DNA from: Haliea sp. | GTDB taxonomy: Bacteria; Pseudomonadota; Gammaproteobacteria; Pseudomonadales; Halieaceae | Length of the DNA stretch: 36,545 bases | Reading direction: 5' to 3' | Assembly (NCBI GenBank): GCA_024642245.1 | Contig: JAHEBM010000032.1 | Coordinates: forward strand, 1 to 36,545 | Shown: piece by piece, positions 8,107 through 16,458 of the stretch | Layout of the letters: each line of letters begins with the position of its first letter | How positions within the stretch are numbered: the stretch's first letter is position 1 | Translations under genes and position numbers: made by a program | Notes under the pieces: generated by a model | Database searches by the model: none | Told to the model about the DNA's origin: nothing | Seen by the model: the letters and a program-made list of their open reading frames with translations, nothing else

Positions 8107-9813
8107 TTACGGACCGACGTAGACCACGGTGTCCTGGAGAGAATCCGGAGTCTCCACCTTCCAGCGCACGGAACCAAAAGGACGGTCCAGGGCTCGCCGA
8201 ATACGCTTGGCCTGCCCCTCCATTACAAACGCATCCGCATCGTGCTGGGCGTCCATGTCCGCCTGCGTAAAACGATCGCGCATCCTCAGATAATCGCCCC
8301 AGGTTGGAAAGTGATAGCGCTCGGTCCAAAGCGTTGAGTCACCAATATCGCGGGTAATTGACCAGTCAAAACCGCCATTGCGCATCCTGACCCGTCGAAC
8401 CTCCAGCATGGCCTCATAAAAGCCACGAGCGTCCCGGGTATCGACCTGGTAATCGACTTCTATGACCACGGGGCCCGAACGCATGGTGATCGGCAGTGAC
8501 ACCTCCGGTTCGTGCACGATAGCGACCAACTCCGCACCTGCCTGATTCACTTCGGGCAAGTGCAGGAACGAGGCCAGTACTGGCAAAGTAAGCATGAAAA
8601 TACCTGACACCACTATCGCGTCCTCTATGGACCAACTATTTGCGACAGTCCCCCAGCACCAGGCCCCAACTGCGATACCACCCGTGAGCGCAGACGAAAA
8701 AAGTGATAGCGCACGACCCGTGACCCAGCGCGGGGCAGACAGCTGTACAGATATATTGAACAGGGCGATAGTCACCATGGTCGCACCGCCAACAAGGAAA
8801 AGGCCCACGCAGGTCAATGGCAAGGAGCGGCTGAAGCCAACGCCAAGCAATGCCACGCCACCAAGTACTGATAGCATGGACACAGCTTTTTCGACTCCCA
8901 GTCGCTCGCGGAAACTATTGATGGACAGCGCCCCGACCACCGCTCCGAGTCCGCTGGCGCCCAGCAGGATGCCAAACGTGGCCGCGTCACCACCCAGAAG
9001 GTCCTTGGCAACAAGCGGCGCCAGTGCCGTGGCGGACGCTCCGGCAAATCCAAAAATGAAGGCGCGGACAAGCACGGTGCGTATGTGGCTCGAATGAAAT
9101 GCATAGCGCACGCCGGAAACTATCGCACGGGTGATGTGCTCCGGCGGCAAGCGAGAGGGGACAGTGGCACGTTTCCAGAGAAAAAAGGCCAATATCAGGG
9201 GCAGATAACTGATGGCATTAAATGCAAAAGCAGCCTGTGCACCGGCAGCAAGCACAATGAGGCCACCAATTGCAGGACCGAAACTGCGAGCGACGTTATA
9301 GCTGATTGTTCCCAGCGCTATAGCGGCAGGCAGGTCTTCTGGTCCGACCTGTTCACCAATCGATGACTGCCACGCCGGATTGTAAATCGCGACACCGGTT
9401 CCGATCAGAGAGCAGAAAGCGAGCAACATCCAGGGGGAATTCAGCTCCAAAAAAGCCAGAAGCGACAAAGTACAGCCAAAAAACGCCGCAATACAAAGAC
9501 CTGACATGGCGACCTTTCTGCGATCAAAAGTATCCGCAATTGCACCGGCAGGCAGGGCAACCAACATCAGGGGAAGCATCATCGCGGTCTGGACAAGTGC
9601 CACCATACCGGGCGACGAGGTAAGGCGGGTCATCTCCCAGGCCACGCCAACACCCAGGATGAGCTGGCCAAAATTCGAAATGAAGCTGGCCGCCCAGATG
9701 CGACGGAACACCGGCTCATGCAGTGGTGTAAGCGCCGTGTTTTTCGCGGTTGTTTGCAGTTTTTCTACGGTGGCTTCGCCTGATTTTCTGGAATTACCCG
9801 TCACGCTGATCAA
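8107..9813 (-). CDS. MFS exporter (EntS/MFS_3-like) with C-terminal ABM-like domain
   Basis: The first ~410 residues are an MFS permease of the enterobactin-exporter-like type: TM1 RRIWAASFISNFGQLILGVGVAW, the loop DTFDRRKVAM after TM2, and about 12 hydrophobic segments. Residues from about 430 form a separate soluble domain (VIEVDYQVDTRDARGFYEAMLEVRRVRMRNGG ... ERYHFPTWGDYLRMRDR) that looks like a dimeric alpha/beta-barrel related to antibiotic-biosynthesis monooxygenases; this fusion occurs in the family. The transporter probably exports a small molecule or siderophore-like compound; the substrate is unknown. The most upstream start is TTG at 9813, a few bases after an AAGGAG site, and GTG at 9804 is an alternative. 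Confidence 0.8.
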   Translation of the reverse strand: MISVTGNSRKSGEATVEKLQTTAKNTALTPLHEPVFRRIWAASFISNFGQLILGVGVAWEMTRLTSSPGMVALVQTAMMLPLMLVALPAGAIADTFDRRKVAMSGLCIAAFFGCTLSLLAFLELNSPWMLLAFCSLIGTGVAIYNPAWQSSIGEQVGPEDLPAAIALGTISYNVARSFGPAIGGLIVLAAGAQAAFAFNAISYLPLILAFFLWKRATVPSRLPPEHITRAIVSGVRYAFHSSHIRTVLVRAFIFGFAGASATALAPLVAKDLLGGDAATFGILLGASGLGAVVGALSINSFRERLGVEKAVSMLSVLGGVALLGVGFSRSLPLTCVGLFLVGGATMVTIALFNISVQLSAPRWVTGRALSLFSSALTGGIAVGAWCWGTVANSWSIEDAIVVSGIFMLTLPVLASFLHLPEVNQAGAELVAIVHEPEVSLPITMRSGPVVIEVDYQVDTRDARGFYEAMLEVRRVRMRNGGFDWSITRDIGDSTLWTERYHFPTWGDYLRMRDRFTQADMDAQHDADAFVMEGQAKRIRRALDRPFGSVRWKVETPDSLQDTVVYVGP

Positions 9814-10316
9814 CCTGCTCCTTCGTCATTTTCCGCAGACCCCCAACAACCCGGGAATTGCGTTGCACACGGACCTGCTCCGTTCGCAGCACTGACCACA
9901 GTGCTGTACCTGCGCATAGCTCGTCCTATTGTACCCCCAACCGACTGCGAAGTAGCTGTAAAAGACAACGCACTACTCCACTCCATGGACGTGGTCACCC
10001 CGAGCTTCGCCTTGACATACGCTGATAAAACGACGAAAAATTGGCGCTTGCGTGGATTGACTCAATTCATGTAGTGCAGCTAATGAGAGACGCCCTCATG
10101 GTGTAGCCAATACAGTGTCCAGGACCTAAGGAACGGGTGGTATCGACGAATCGGCAATCAGGGCACGCGAGGCGTTAATGCTCGGCCAGGCGCCGCGCAT
10201 CACACCCCTGCAGTCCCGGGAGGCGATAGCGGCCGCGCGGAAGCACGCCCACCAGGCTCAAATTGCCGAGGAGGCCTGAAGGGACGTTAAAATATACCCC
10301 ACGTGAGGACGTAACC
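9814..10316. other. Intergenic stretch with a possible ORF fragment
   Basis: About 500 bases without a solid gene. A plus-strand frame from about 10142 to the stop at 10277-10279 reads like real protein (ALMLGQAPRITPLQ, then an Ala/Lys/Glu-rich helix), with an internal ATG at 10178 that would give only 33 residues. I do not recognise it. It may be the end of a decayed gene upstream of the hydratase. Confidence 0.3.
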
Positions 10317-11486
10317 GTGAGTTCAACCACACTCGATTGTTCCGACATCGACCAGTACCTGGGCAAGCCCATCGATTCATCGACCATCCGCGAGCCCATC
10401 GCCAACAACGATATCCGCCGCTGGGTGCACGCAATGCACTATGCCAACCTGCTGCACTACGATCCGGCTTTTGCCGGCGCAAGCCGCTTTGGCAAGCTGG
10501 TGGCACCGCAGAGCTTCCCGATCGTGACCGACGACGGCCACGGCGCTGCCCCTGCCTGTGTCGGGTGCATTCCCAACTCCCATTTGCTGTTTGGCGGCGA
10601 CGAGTGGTGGTTCTACGGCCCGCGTGTATTTGCCGGGGATATGATCCACAACGAACGCATACCCTACGATTACGTGGTGAAAGAAACCGGCTTTGCCGGC
10701 CCTACCTGCTTCCAGCGCGGCGATAACAACTACAGCAACCACAATGGCGAAATAATCGCCAAACAGCGCTCCACCTCGATTCGCTACCTGGCCGCGGCGG
10801 GAAGCGCGTCAGTCAAACCAGAGGAAACCCAGGACCCGGCCTGGACCGAAGAGGAGATCGCGCAACTTGAGGATCGTAAGTTCGCCTGGATCCGGACGCT
10901 CCACGAGCTCGGCCACAAGGAGCGCTGGTGGGACGACGTCAATGTGGGAGATTCATTGCCCGAGCGGGTATTCGGGCCGCACTCGATCGCCAGTTTTACC
11001 ACCGAGTGGCGCGCTTACCTGATGAACACCTGGGGTGCGTTGAACCTGCGTAAGCTCGACCTGCTCGCCCTGGGCTACACGCCGGAGATGGCAGGCCATG
11101 AAAACGACCCGGATATGCAGCTGGTCAACCCCCTGCTGACCGATGGCGCCTATTACGGCCCGTCACGTGGCCACCTGTTCCCTTACTGGGCCCGCAAGAT
11201 CGGTATGCCGCGCGCCTACGGGTACGGCGCCTCGATGGGCTCCTGGGTTACCGACTACCTGGCGGGCTGGGCCGGAGAGCACGGCATGGTAATCCACAGC
11301 GTGGCGAACTATCGCAGCCCCGCATTGTCCGGTGATATCACCATCCAGACCGGGGAAGTGGTCGATAAAATGGTGGACGAGGAAGGGCGCCACCTGGTTC
11401 AGGTCAGGCAGGCCATGGCCAACCAGAAAGGAGCAATTCTGTGTACCGCCAGGGCAGAGATCGAATTGCCTAAAAAGCCGGATTGA
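10317..11486 (+). CDS. Two-domain MaoC-like hydratase with FAS1-type dehydratase domain
   Basis: A 389-residue protein from GTG 10317, chosen because a GAGGA site lies 8 bases upstream; the frame is open further up. The N-terminal half (NNDIRRWVHAMHYANLLHYD ... FGKLVAPQSFP) matches the FAS1-like dehydratase/MaoC N-terminal domain. The C-terminal half (VNPLLTDGAYYGPSRGHLFPYWARKIG, YGASMGSWVTDYLAGWAGEHG, VANYRSPALSGDITIQTGEVVDK) is a second hotdog-fold domain. Such double-hotdog proteins hydrate enoyl-CoA intermediates in side-chain or fatty-acyl breakdown, including steroid catabolism. Proximity to a Rieske oxygenase alpha subunit fits a catabolic role. The exact acyl-CoA substrate cannot be read from the sequence. 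Confidence 0.75.
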   Translation: MSSTTLDCSDIDQYLGKPIDSSTIREPIANNDIRRWVHAMHYANLLHYDPAFAGASRFGKLVAPQSFPIVTDDGHGAAPACVGCIPNSHLLFGGDEWWFYGPRVFAGDMIHNERIPYDYVVKETGFAGPTCFQRGDNNYSNHNGEIIAKQRSTSIRYLAAAGSASVKPEETQDPAWTEEEIAQLEDRKFAWIRTLHELGHKERWWDDVNVGDSLPERVFGPHSIASFTTEWRAYLMNTWGALNLRKLDLLALGYTPEMAGHENDPDMQLVNPLLTDGAYYGPSRGHLFPYWARKIGMPRAYGYGASMGSWVTDYLAGWAGEHGMVIHSVANYRSPALSGDITIQTGEVVDKMVDEEGRHLVQVRQAMANQKGAILCTARAEIELPKKPD

Positions 11487-11531
11487 TTCCCGCTGTAACT
11501 TCAGGGCGCTTTACTGGCAAGCATTACTGCT

Positions 11532-11759
11532 ATGTTGAGTGTGATGACAGGGTCCTTGAAAGATGCGCTTGATCGCAAACTGGTCGCCCATGGCCGGTGA
11601 ATCACTGATAGTGATTACCGGCATGGTGGGGCAGCCGCTCAGCAGATGGGAGAGAAGCGGCGGCTGGTTTACTACTACTTTCGATCCATGGACGAGCTGG
11701 TTCTGGAAACTTTAAAGCGCTTGGCCCGGATTAGCGATGTAACGAGGATATCAACGTGA
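11532..11759 (+). pseudogene. TetR-family regulator remnant (DNA-binding domain only)
   Basis: One frame runs from ATG 11532 to TGA 11757-11759, interrupted by a TGA at 11598. The first 22 codons (LKDALDRKLVAHGR) resemble the first helix of a TetR domain. After the stop the frame continues into AAAQQMGEKRRLVYYYF and then RSMDELVLETLKRLARI, the helix-turn-helix end and the start of helix 4 in TetR proteins. The whole ligand-binding domain is missing and the frame ends at the start codon of the Rieske gene. It looks like the fossil of a local regulator of the hydratase/Rieske genes. Loss of it may have left the neighbours unregulated, which is inference. Confidence 0.6.
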
Positions 11760-13159
11760 AAAGCACAGCGGATGAGGGTGCGGGGCTTAACATTCCATAC
11801 AAGATTACAGATCCACAGCGCATTCCCGCGCAACGCTATTACGACGAGGCGTTCTACCGCCTGGAGTGTGAGCGGCTGTGGCCACGCGTCTGGCAGATGG
11901 CCTGTCGGCTGGAGCTAATCCCGAACGTTGGCGACTGGGTGGAATACCACAACGTCGGCAAGTCGGTGATCGTCGTGAGAACGGCGCAGGGCGTAAAGGC
12001 GTTCCACAATGCCTGCCGGCATCGCGGTGTGCCACTGGTCGGGGAGTCCCATGGTAATTGCAGGCGGGACGGGCTGGTATGCCCGTTCCATGGCTGGCGC
12101 TGGAATATGGACGGCGAAAACACCTTTGTCTATGGCAGGCACATGTTCAGCGAAGAGTTGCTTGATGAGCGCGACCTGGCGCTGCCAGCCTGCCGGGTCG
12201 AATTGTGGGGCGGCTGCGCCTTCATCAACTTTGATGACGAGGCACCTTCATTCCGCGAGTGCATTGGCCCGGTAGCCGGGCGGCTGGAGGCCCATGGCGT
12301 GGAAAAACTTCGCTCTGAATGGTGGTACGCCACGGTGCTGCCTGCCAATTGGAAGACGGCCATGGAAGCGTTTCATGAGGGGTACCATGTCATGCGTACC
12401 CACCCGCAGCTGCAGCGCGCCGCCCCGCCCCTGTACAACACGCGGTACGGGATGGACACCGGTGGTATCGGTGCAACGGTCAACCCGAACCTCAGCGTAA
12501 GGGAGAATATCCAGGCCCAGCTCAGGCATTTCGAACTGCTCAGCGACGGCATGGCAGGCCTGGTGCACGCCAAAGAACTGGACATTATGCGGCAACTGGC
12601 CGATATCGAACTGCCGGACAATCCAGAAGAGGCGCTGAGGATGTGGTTTGGTGTTGTACAGGGTGAGATCACCAGACAACTGCGCGAGCGCGGCGAGCCG
12701 GTACCGGACCTGAACGCGGTGGCTGTCTCCGACCCGGTAGAGGCGGTGGAATTTTTGTTTCCACACTATTTTATTCTCACCGCTTTCACCAGCATGTCTT
12801 CCTACCGCATCCGACCGCTGGGGCCGGAGAGCTGCCTGTTCGAAATCTGGTCGCTCACAGCCTTCCCCGAGGGGGAGGAACCGGGGCCACCGATGGAACC
12901 GGTTGTGCTGCCTTACGACAGCGACGAGTTTCCACAGATACCCCGTCAGGACTATGCCAATATACCGATGCAGCAGAAAGGCCTGCACGCGCAGGGCTTC
13001 GATTTTATGCGCCTTTCCAGGGATGTGGAGGGACTGATCAGCAACTACCAGCGCCTGATCGACGGTTATCTCTGCGGGGTGGAGCGCGACAAGCTCACCA
13101 GGGCCAATCAGGCGCTCGGTGGCAATTTCGACGGCAAGATCCTGGATCTGGATCTCTGA
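11756..13159 (+). CDS. Rieske non-heme iron oxygenase, alpha subunit
   Basis: A 467-residue ring-hydroxylating oxygenase large subunit. The Rieske [2Fe-2S] motif is seen as ACRHRGVPL followed by VCPFHGWRW (C-x-H and C-x2-H ligands). The mononuclear iron site follows in the catalytic domain as NWKTAMEAFHEGYHVMRTHP, giving the His pair, with the third ligand expected nearer the C-terminus. It would hydroxylate an aromatic, steroid or other hydrophobic substrate, taking electrons from a separate reductase that is not encoded in this window. GTG 11756 is the start, with a CGAGG site upstream. An inverted repeat at 13236 lies downstream. Family is certain; substrate is open. Confidence 0.9.
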   Translation: MKSTADEGAGLNIPYKITDPQRIPAQRYYDEAFYRLECERLWPRVWQMACRLELIPNVGDWVEYHNVGKSVIVVRTAQGVKAFHNACRHRGVPLVGESHGNCRRDGLVCPFHGWRWNMDGENTFVYGRHMFSEELLDERDLALPACRVELWGGCAFINFDDEAPSFRECIGPVAGRLEAHGVEKLRSEWWYATVLPANWKTAMEAFHEGYHVMRTHPQLQRAAPPLYNTRYGMDTGGIGATVNPNLSVRENIQAQLRHFELLSDGMAGLVHAKELDIMRQLADIELPDNPEEALRMWFGVVQGEITRQLRERGEPVPDLNAVAVSDPVEAVEFLFPHYFILTAFTSMSSYRIRPLGPESCLFEIWSLTAFPEGEEPGPPMEPVVLPYDSDEFPQIPRQDYANIPMQQKGLHAQGFDFMRLSRDVEGLISNYQRLIDGYLCGVERDKLTRANQALGGNFDGKILDLDL

Positions 13160-13459
13160 ATCGATGTAGGCCGACCCTCACAAGGCTTTCCTCGAGACCG
13201 GACCAGGTTCTGACCACGTTGCTGGCGGAGACGCCCCAGGATTACATCCTGGAATGATGTTCCTTGTTTTGGCCAGGTTTGTAGGTTTTTTTACCCGGCG
13301 ACCCGACAAGATTCCACCCGTTTAAGCCGCGAGTACCCTATGTGGTGTTCATTACATTGATATGGTTATGATGCATAATCTGGTTTTGCGGGCGGGTGCA
13401 ACTCCAGCAGCCAAACCCCCGGCTCGATGACCAGGTTATCACCACGAAAGGATCTCGCC
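13160..13459. other. Intergenic region after Rieske gene
   Basis: About 300 bases with no supportable gene. They contain the inverted repeat at 13236-13252 and should hold the promoter of the HD/cyclase pair, which I cannot place with confidence. Confidence 0.4.
13236..13252 (+). terminator. Possible terminator hairpin after Rieske gene
   Basis: CCAGGAT and ATCCTGG pair perfectly around a 3-base loop, followed about 6 bases later by a T-rich stretch (TTCCTTGTTTT). It could end the Rieske transcript. The tail is not an ideal T run. Confidence 0.4.
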
Positions 13460-14125
13460 GTGAATAGTACAGATGCTTCTGAAAAGGACATCGATACCTG
13501 GCCGGCACTACGTGCGCGTTTCTATCGATTGGCCTCATCGATCGGCCTAGAGGTCAAACTGTTCGATCTGTTGGATCGCTATTACAGCGAACCCGGTAGG
13601 CACTACCACGGCTGGGGCCATATTTCGGCATGCCTGGCGCAATTTGACCGTATCGAGCATTTGTTACTCGATCCCATCGCCGTCGAAATAGCAATCTGGT
13701 TCCATGACGCTGTCTATATTCCTGGCGGTAAGCGTAACGAACTCGACTCTGCCGAACTGGCCTACAATTCTCTTCGGCCTGCCGGCCACGAACTCGCGCA
13801 GAAAGTAAAAGCATATGTTGAAGCTACCGATTACTTTCACGATTCTGGCATCGCCGATCCTGATCTGGACTACCTGAAGGACATTGATTTTTCTGCGTTC
13901 GGAAAGCCGTTTGACGCGTTTTGGCGTGACGTCGAGCGCTTGCGTCGGGAGAACGGAGAGGACTCTACGCCGGCCGCCTCTGTCAGCCGTCTTGCGTTTT
14001 ATCGCCAGATTCTCGATGGCAGGGTTGAACTGTTTCGAACTGCATATTTTCGCGACTCTCTGCTTGAAAACGCCCTGGACAACATCGATCGGGCGTTGCA
14101 TCGCCTGGAGCAAGCCGATGGCTGA
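13460..14125 (+). CDS. HD-superfamily metal-dependent phosphohydrolase (COG4339-like)
   Basis: A 221-residue protein from GTG 13460, picked because an AAAGGA site lies 7 bases upstream; ATG 13427 would add 11 residues. The metal-binding residues are visible as RHYHGWGHI (two His), WFHDAVY (the His-Asp pair) and a later NELDSAELA, the layout of the short HD phosphohydrolase family sometimes misnamed NMDA receptor subunit. Such enzymes hydrolyse phosphate bonds in nucleotides, but this family has no settled substrate. Its last 8 bases overlap the start of the cyclase gene (ATGGCTGA), so translation of the pair is probably coupled. This suggests that it acts on the product or precursor of the downstream cyclase, which is inference. 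Confidence 0.8.
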   Translation: MNSTDASEKDIDTWPALRARFYRLASSIGLEVKLFDLLDRYYSEPGRHYHGWGHISACLAQFDRIEHLLLDPIAVEIAIWFHDAVYIPGGKRNELDSAELAYNSLRPAGHELAQKVKAYVEATDYFHDSGIADPDLDYLKDIDFSAFGKPFDAFWRDVERLRRENGEDSTPAASVSRLAFYRQILDGRVELFRTAYFRDSLLENALDNIDRALHRLEQADG

Positions 14126-16292
14126 GGGCATTGAAAACGCATCGCCCGGAGGGGCCTCGTTCGAAGCCAACGTCGACGGTTTGCCAGAAAGACTTTCCCG
14201 CATCATGCACATGTCGTGGGTCAAAAAGCAGATAAGCGCTGGCTGGCGACCTTCGCCAATCCGCGATGATGCCGCGCGACATGACCCGAATCTGGTTGAG
14301 TTCGAGCACCTCACCGCGGACAGGCAGCGCTATTGGCGTGGAGCGGCGGCGGAAACACTTGCACTAATAAAACAGTCCGGCTGCGAGGTTCTGCCTGCAC
14401 GAGATAACCGGAAATCGGCACTGGTCGACGCGGACATTTTGCAATCCATGCGCTTCCGCGATCTCGTCTCGCTTTATGTATCTAACCGGGATAACTGGCG
14501 CCGTTGTCCGGTGAACTTCCTGACTCTTGGTGAAGCGCTACTGCAGCGTTCCGAAGCCGTGGCCGCGTATGAGGTTTTCCACGCCGGTATCGATGCGGCC
14601 GAATACGCGCCCGTCTGCGATGTACCCCTGCGACGCAGACTCCTGCAAAGAGCGGCCCACGCCCTCGCCGACGCCGGCGCCTTAAATGAATCCGATCGCA
14701 TTCTGGCCGGGCTCTACGCGGCCGGGGAACGAGACGGCGAAACCATGGGTCTCTGGGCGAAAGTTCACAAGAGAATCGCAATCGATAGTGCAGACGAACA
14801 CGCACTGGGTATGGCTTTGAAGCTCTATCGCGAGGGTTACGAAGCAGCAGAGGCCGTGAATAATGTTGATGCCGCAATATATAACGGCGTCAATGCTGCA
14901 ACCATGGCAAGGCTGGCTGGAAAGAAGCAATTAAGTACCGCCATTGTGCAGCGGGTACGTGAGCTTTGTCTCTGCAAGCCCGAGCCCCACTATTGGGATC
15001 TGGCCTCGCTGGGAGAATGCTCTCTACTCGAGGGCCAGATTGATGTCGCCATTGCTCATTATCGCAATGCGGTTGAGCATGCGCCCTTGCGCGACCGCCT
15101 ATCCATGTGGCAGCAGGCCCTGCTGATCAGCGAGCGCATTGGCATCACGGCTTACGATCTACGAGCTGTTTTCAAACCTCCCAGTGTGCTGGTTTTTTGC
15201 GGTCATCGACTGGATCCCGAGCAGGCTGCTGTCGAGCGCTTCCCGCCCGCCTTGGAACAGTCGATCAGGCAACAGATTCGCGCGCATATCGAAAACCTGG
15301 CACCGGGGTTTGGGTACTGTTCGGCAATGTGCGGTAGCGATATTCTCTTCATAGAGGAGATGCTGGACTATGGAGCCGAAGTCCACGTTTACCTACCTTT
15401 CGCCGCCGCGCGATTCGCTGAGGCCTATATCGCCTACGCTGGCAATAACTGGCTGGAGCGATTCCAATCCGCGATAAATCGCGCCGATAGCGTTACTACC
15501 GTTGGGGAATGGGATATCGGCCTCAACGACAGGACTCATGATTTTTGCGCGCTGTATACATTTGGTACCGCCGTGCTACAGCACAAGAATACCCGATGTG
15601 AACTTCACGGGCTGACGGTCTGGGGCGGCACCCATGACACCGCCAGCGGCACGACTGCTGTCATCGATACCTGGCGACAGTTCGGGCTGTCATGGGAGTG
15701 TGTAAATCCCTCAGCATTGACGCTTCCCGATACTCGCGTTGCAACTGAGTCGCAACTAGACGATCAAAGGTTCACCTATCTGCCAATGATGTTCGCGGAC
15801 GTCAAGGGCTACTCTGGTTTGAGTGGACTGCAACTGTATATTTTTGCACAACGCTTCATGACTGCCTGTGCGGATATACTGAAATCGCATAAGGCCGGTA
15901 TTTACTCCACGCGCTCACAGGGTGACAGTCTTTTTGTAGTATTCCGAGACCTGGGTAGTGCGGTAGCAACTGTACGGGAGCTGCGTGACAAGATCGCTGA
16001 TACTGATTGGGCAGTCTCCGGCCTACCTTCGGACCTCGCAGCCCGTTTTGCGCTGGACTGTGGCCCCTGTTACGCCTATGTGGACCCGGTTACCGGCGGA
16101 CGTGAAATCTGTGGATCACACGTGATCAGGGCCGCACGCCTGGAGCCGGTGACACCACCGGGGCACATATATGCCAGCGAGAGTTTCGCCGCGCTATGCG
16201 CCGTCCATCGGGTCGAGGCTCAATTTGAGGCCGCGGGCAGCATTATACTGCCCAAGTCCTACGGCCAGATGAGGATCTACCATCTAATTTGA
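14118..16292 (+). CDS. RyR/TRAFs-binding/SLOG-like/class III nucleotide cyclase fusion
   Basis: 724 residues from ATG 14118, inside the end of the HD gene. Residues about 25-90 resemble a RyR domain (HMSWVKKQISAGWRPS ... HDPNLVEFEHLTADRQRYW). Residues about 130-340 are helical, TPR-like repeats of the TRAFs-binding type. Residues about 355-500 form a Rossmann-like region (VLVFCGHRLDPEQ, MCGSDILFIEEMLDYGAEVHVYLPF) similar to SLOG-type nucleotide-sensing domains. Residues about 550-690 are a class III nucleotide cyclase domain: metal Asp561 in MFADVKGYS, Asp603 in SQGDSLFVVF, and Arg674 in HVIRAARLEP. The usual transition-state Asn is Ile670 and the usual Lys before the second Asp is Arg, so base specificity or activity may differ from adenylate cyclases. 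No membrane segment is seen. It probably makes a cyclic nucleotide on sensing an internal signal. Confidence 0.75.
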   Translation: MAEGIENASPGGASFEANVDGLPERLSRIMHMSWVKKQISAGWRPSPIRDDAARHDPNLVEFEHLTADRQRYWRGAAAETLALIKQSGCEVLPARDNRKSALVDADILQSMRFRDLVSLYVSNRDNWRRCPVNFLTLGEALLQRSEAVAAYEVFHAGIDAAEYAPVCDVPLRRRLLQRAAHALADAGALNESDRILAGLYAAGERDGETMGLWAKVHKRIAIDSADEHALGMALKLYREGYEAAEAVNNVDAAIYNGVNAATMARLAGKKQLSTAIVQRVRELCLCKPEPHYWDLASLGECSLLEGQIDVAIAHYRNAVEHAPLRDRLSMWQQALLISERIGITAYDLRAVFKPPSVLVFCGHRLDPEQAAVERFPPALEQSIRQQIRAHIENLAPGFGYCSAMCGSDILFIEEMLDYGAEVHVYLPFAAARFAEAYIAYAGNNWLERFQSAINRADSVTTVGEWDIGLNDRTHDFCALYTFGTAVLQHKNTRCELHGLTVWGGTHDTASGTTAVIDTWRQFGLSWECVNPSALTLPDTRVATESQLDDQRFTYLPMMFADVKGYSGLSGLQLYIFAQRFMTACADILKSHKAGIYSTRSQGDSLFVVFRDLGSAVATVRELRDKIADTDWAVSGLPSDLAARFALDCGPCYAYVDPVTGGREICGSHVIRAARLEPVTPPGHIYASESFAALCAVHRVEAQFEAAGSIILPKSYGQMRIYHLI

Positions 16293-16311
16293 GAATCCAC
16301 CGAACCGTAAC

Positions 16312-16325
16312 TTGACCCGGGTCAA
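16312..16325. promoter_or_regulatory. FNR/DNR-type palindrome upstream of FAD oxidoreductase operon
   Basis: TTGACCCGGGTCAA fits TTGAY-N4-RTCAA perfectly. A TATTAC -10 candidate at 16347-16352 would put the transcript start about 40 bases from its centre, the spacing of an activated class II FNR promoter. It precedes the start codon at 16459. Confidence 0.6.
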
Positions 16326-16458
16326 CAATGGCGCGATCAGTACTTGTATTACCAGCCCTTTGGTGGCATCAGTGTCCCTGTGGATCGGTAAAATCGGAAT
16401 CCGCTCTTGTTTAGAAAAGCAAGGTCGGTATCCGGGCGATCAGGGAGGGCATGCTCGA

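Noticed and set aside
10056-10070. TTGACTCAATTCAT as another FNR-type site
   Set aside because: The right half does not match RTCAA and there is no suitably placed gene.
12248-12988. 246-residue minus-strand frame
   Set aside because: Antisense to the Rieske oxygenase catalytic domain; no signatures.
13160-13260. Short coding-like frame ending ETPQDYILE after the Rieske gene
   Set aside because: Too short, no start or ribosome site, and explained by the inverted repeat.
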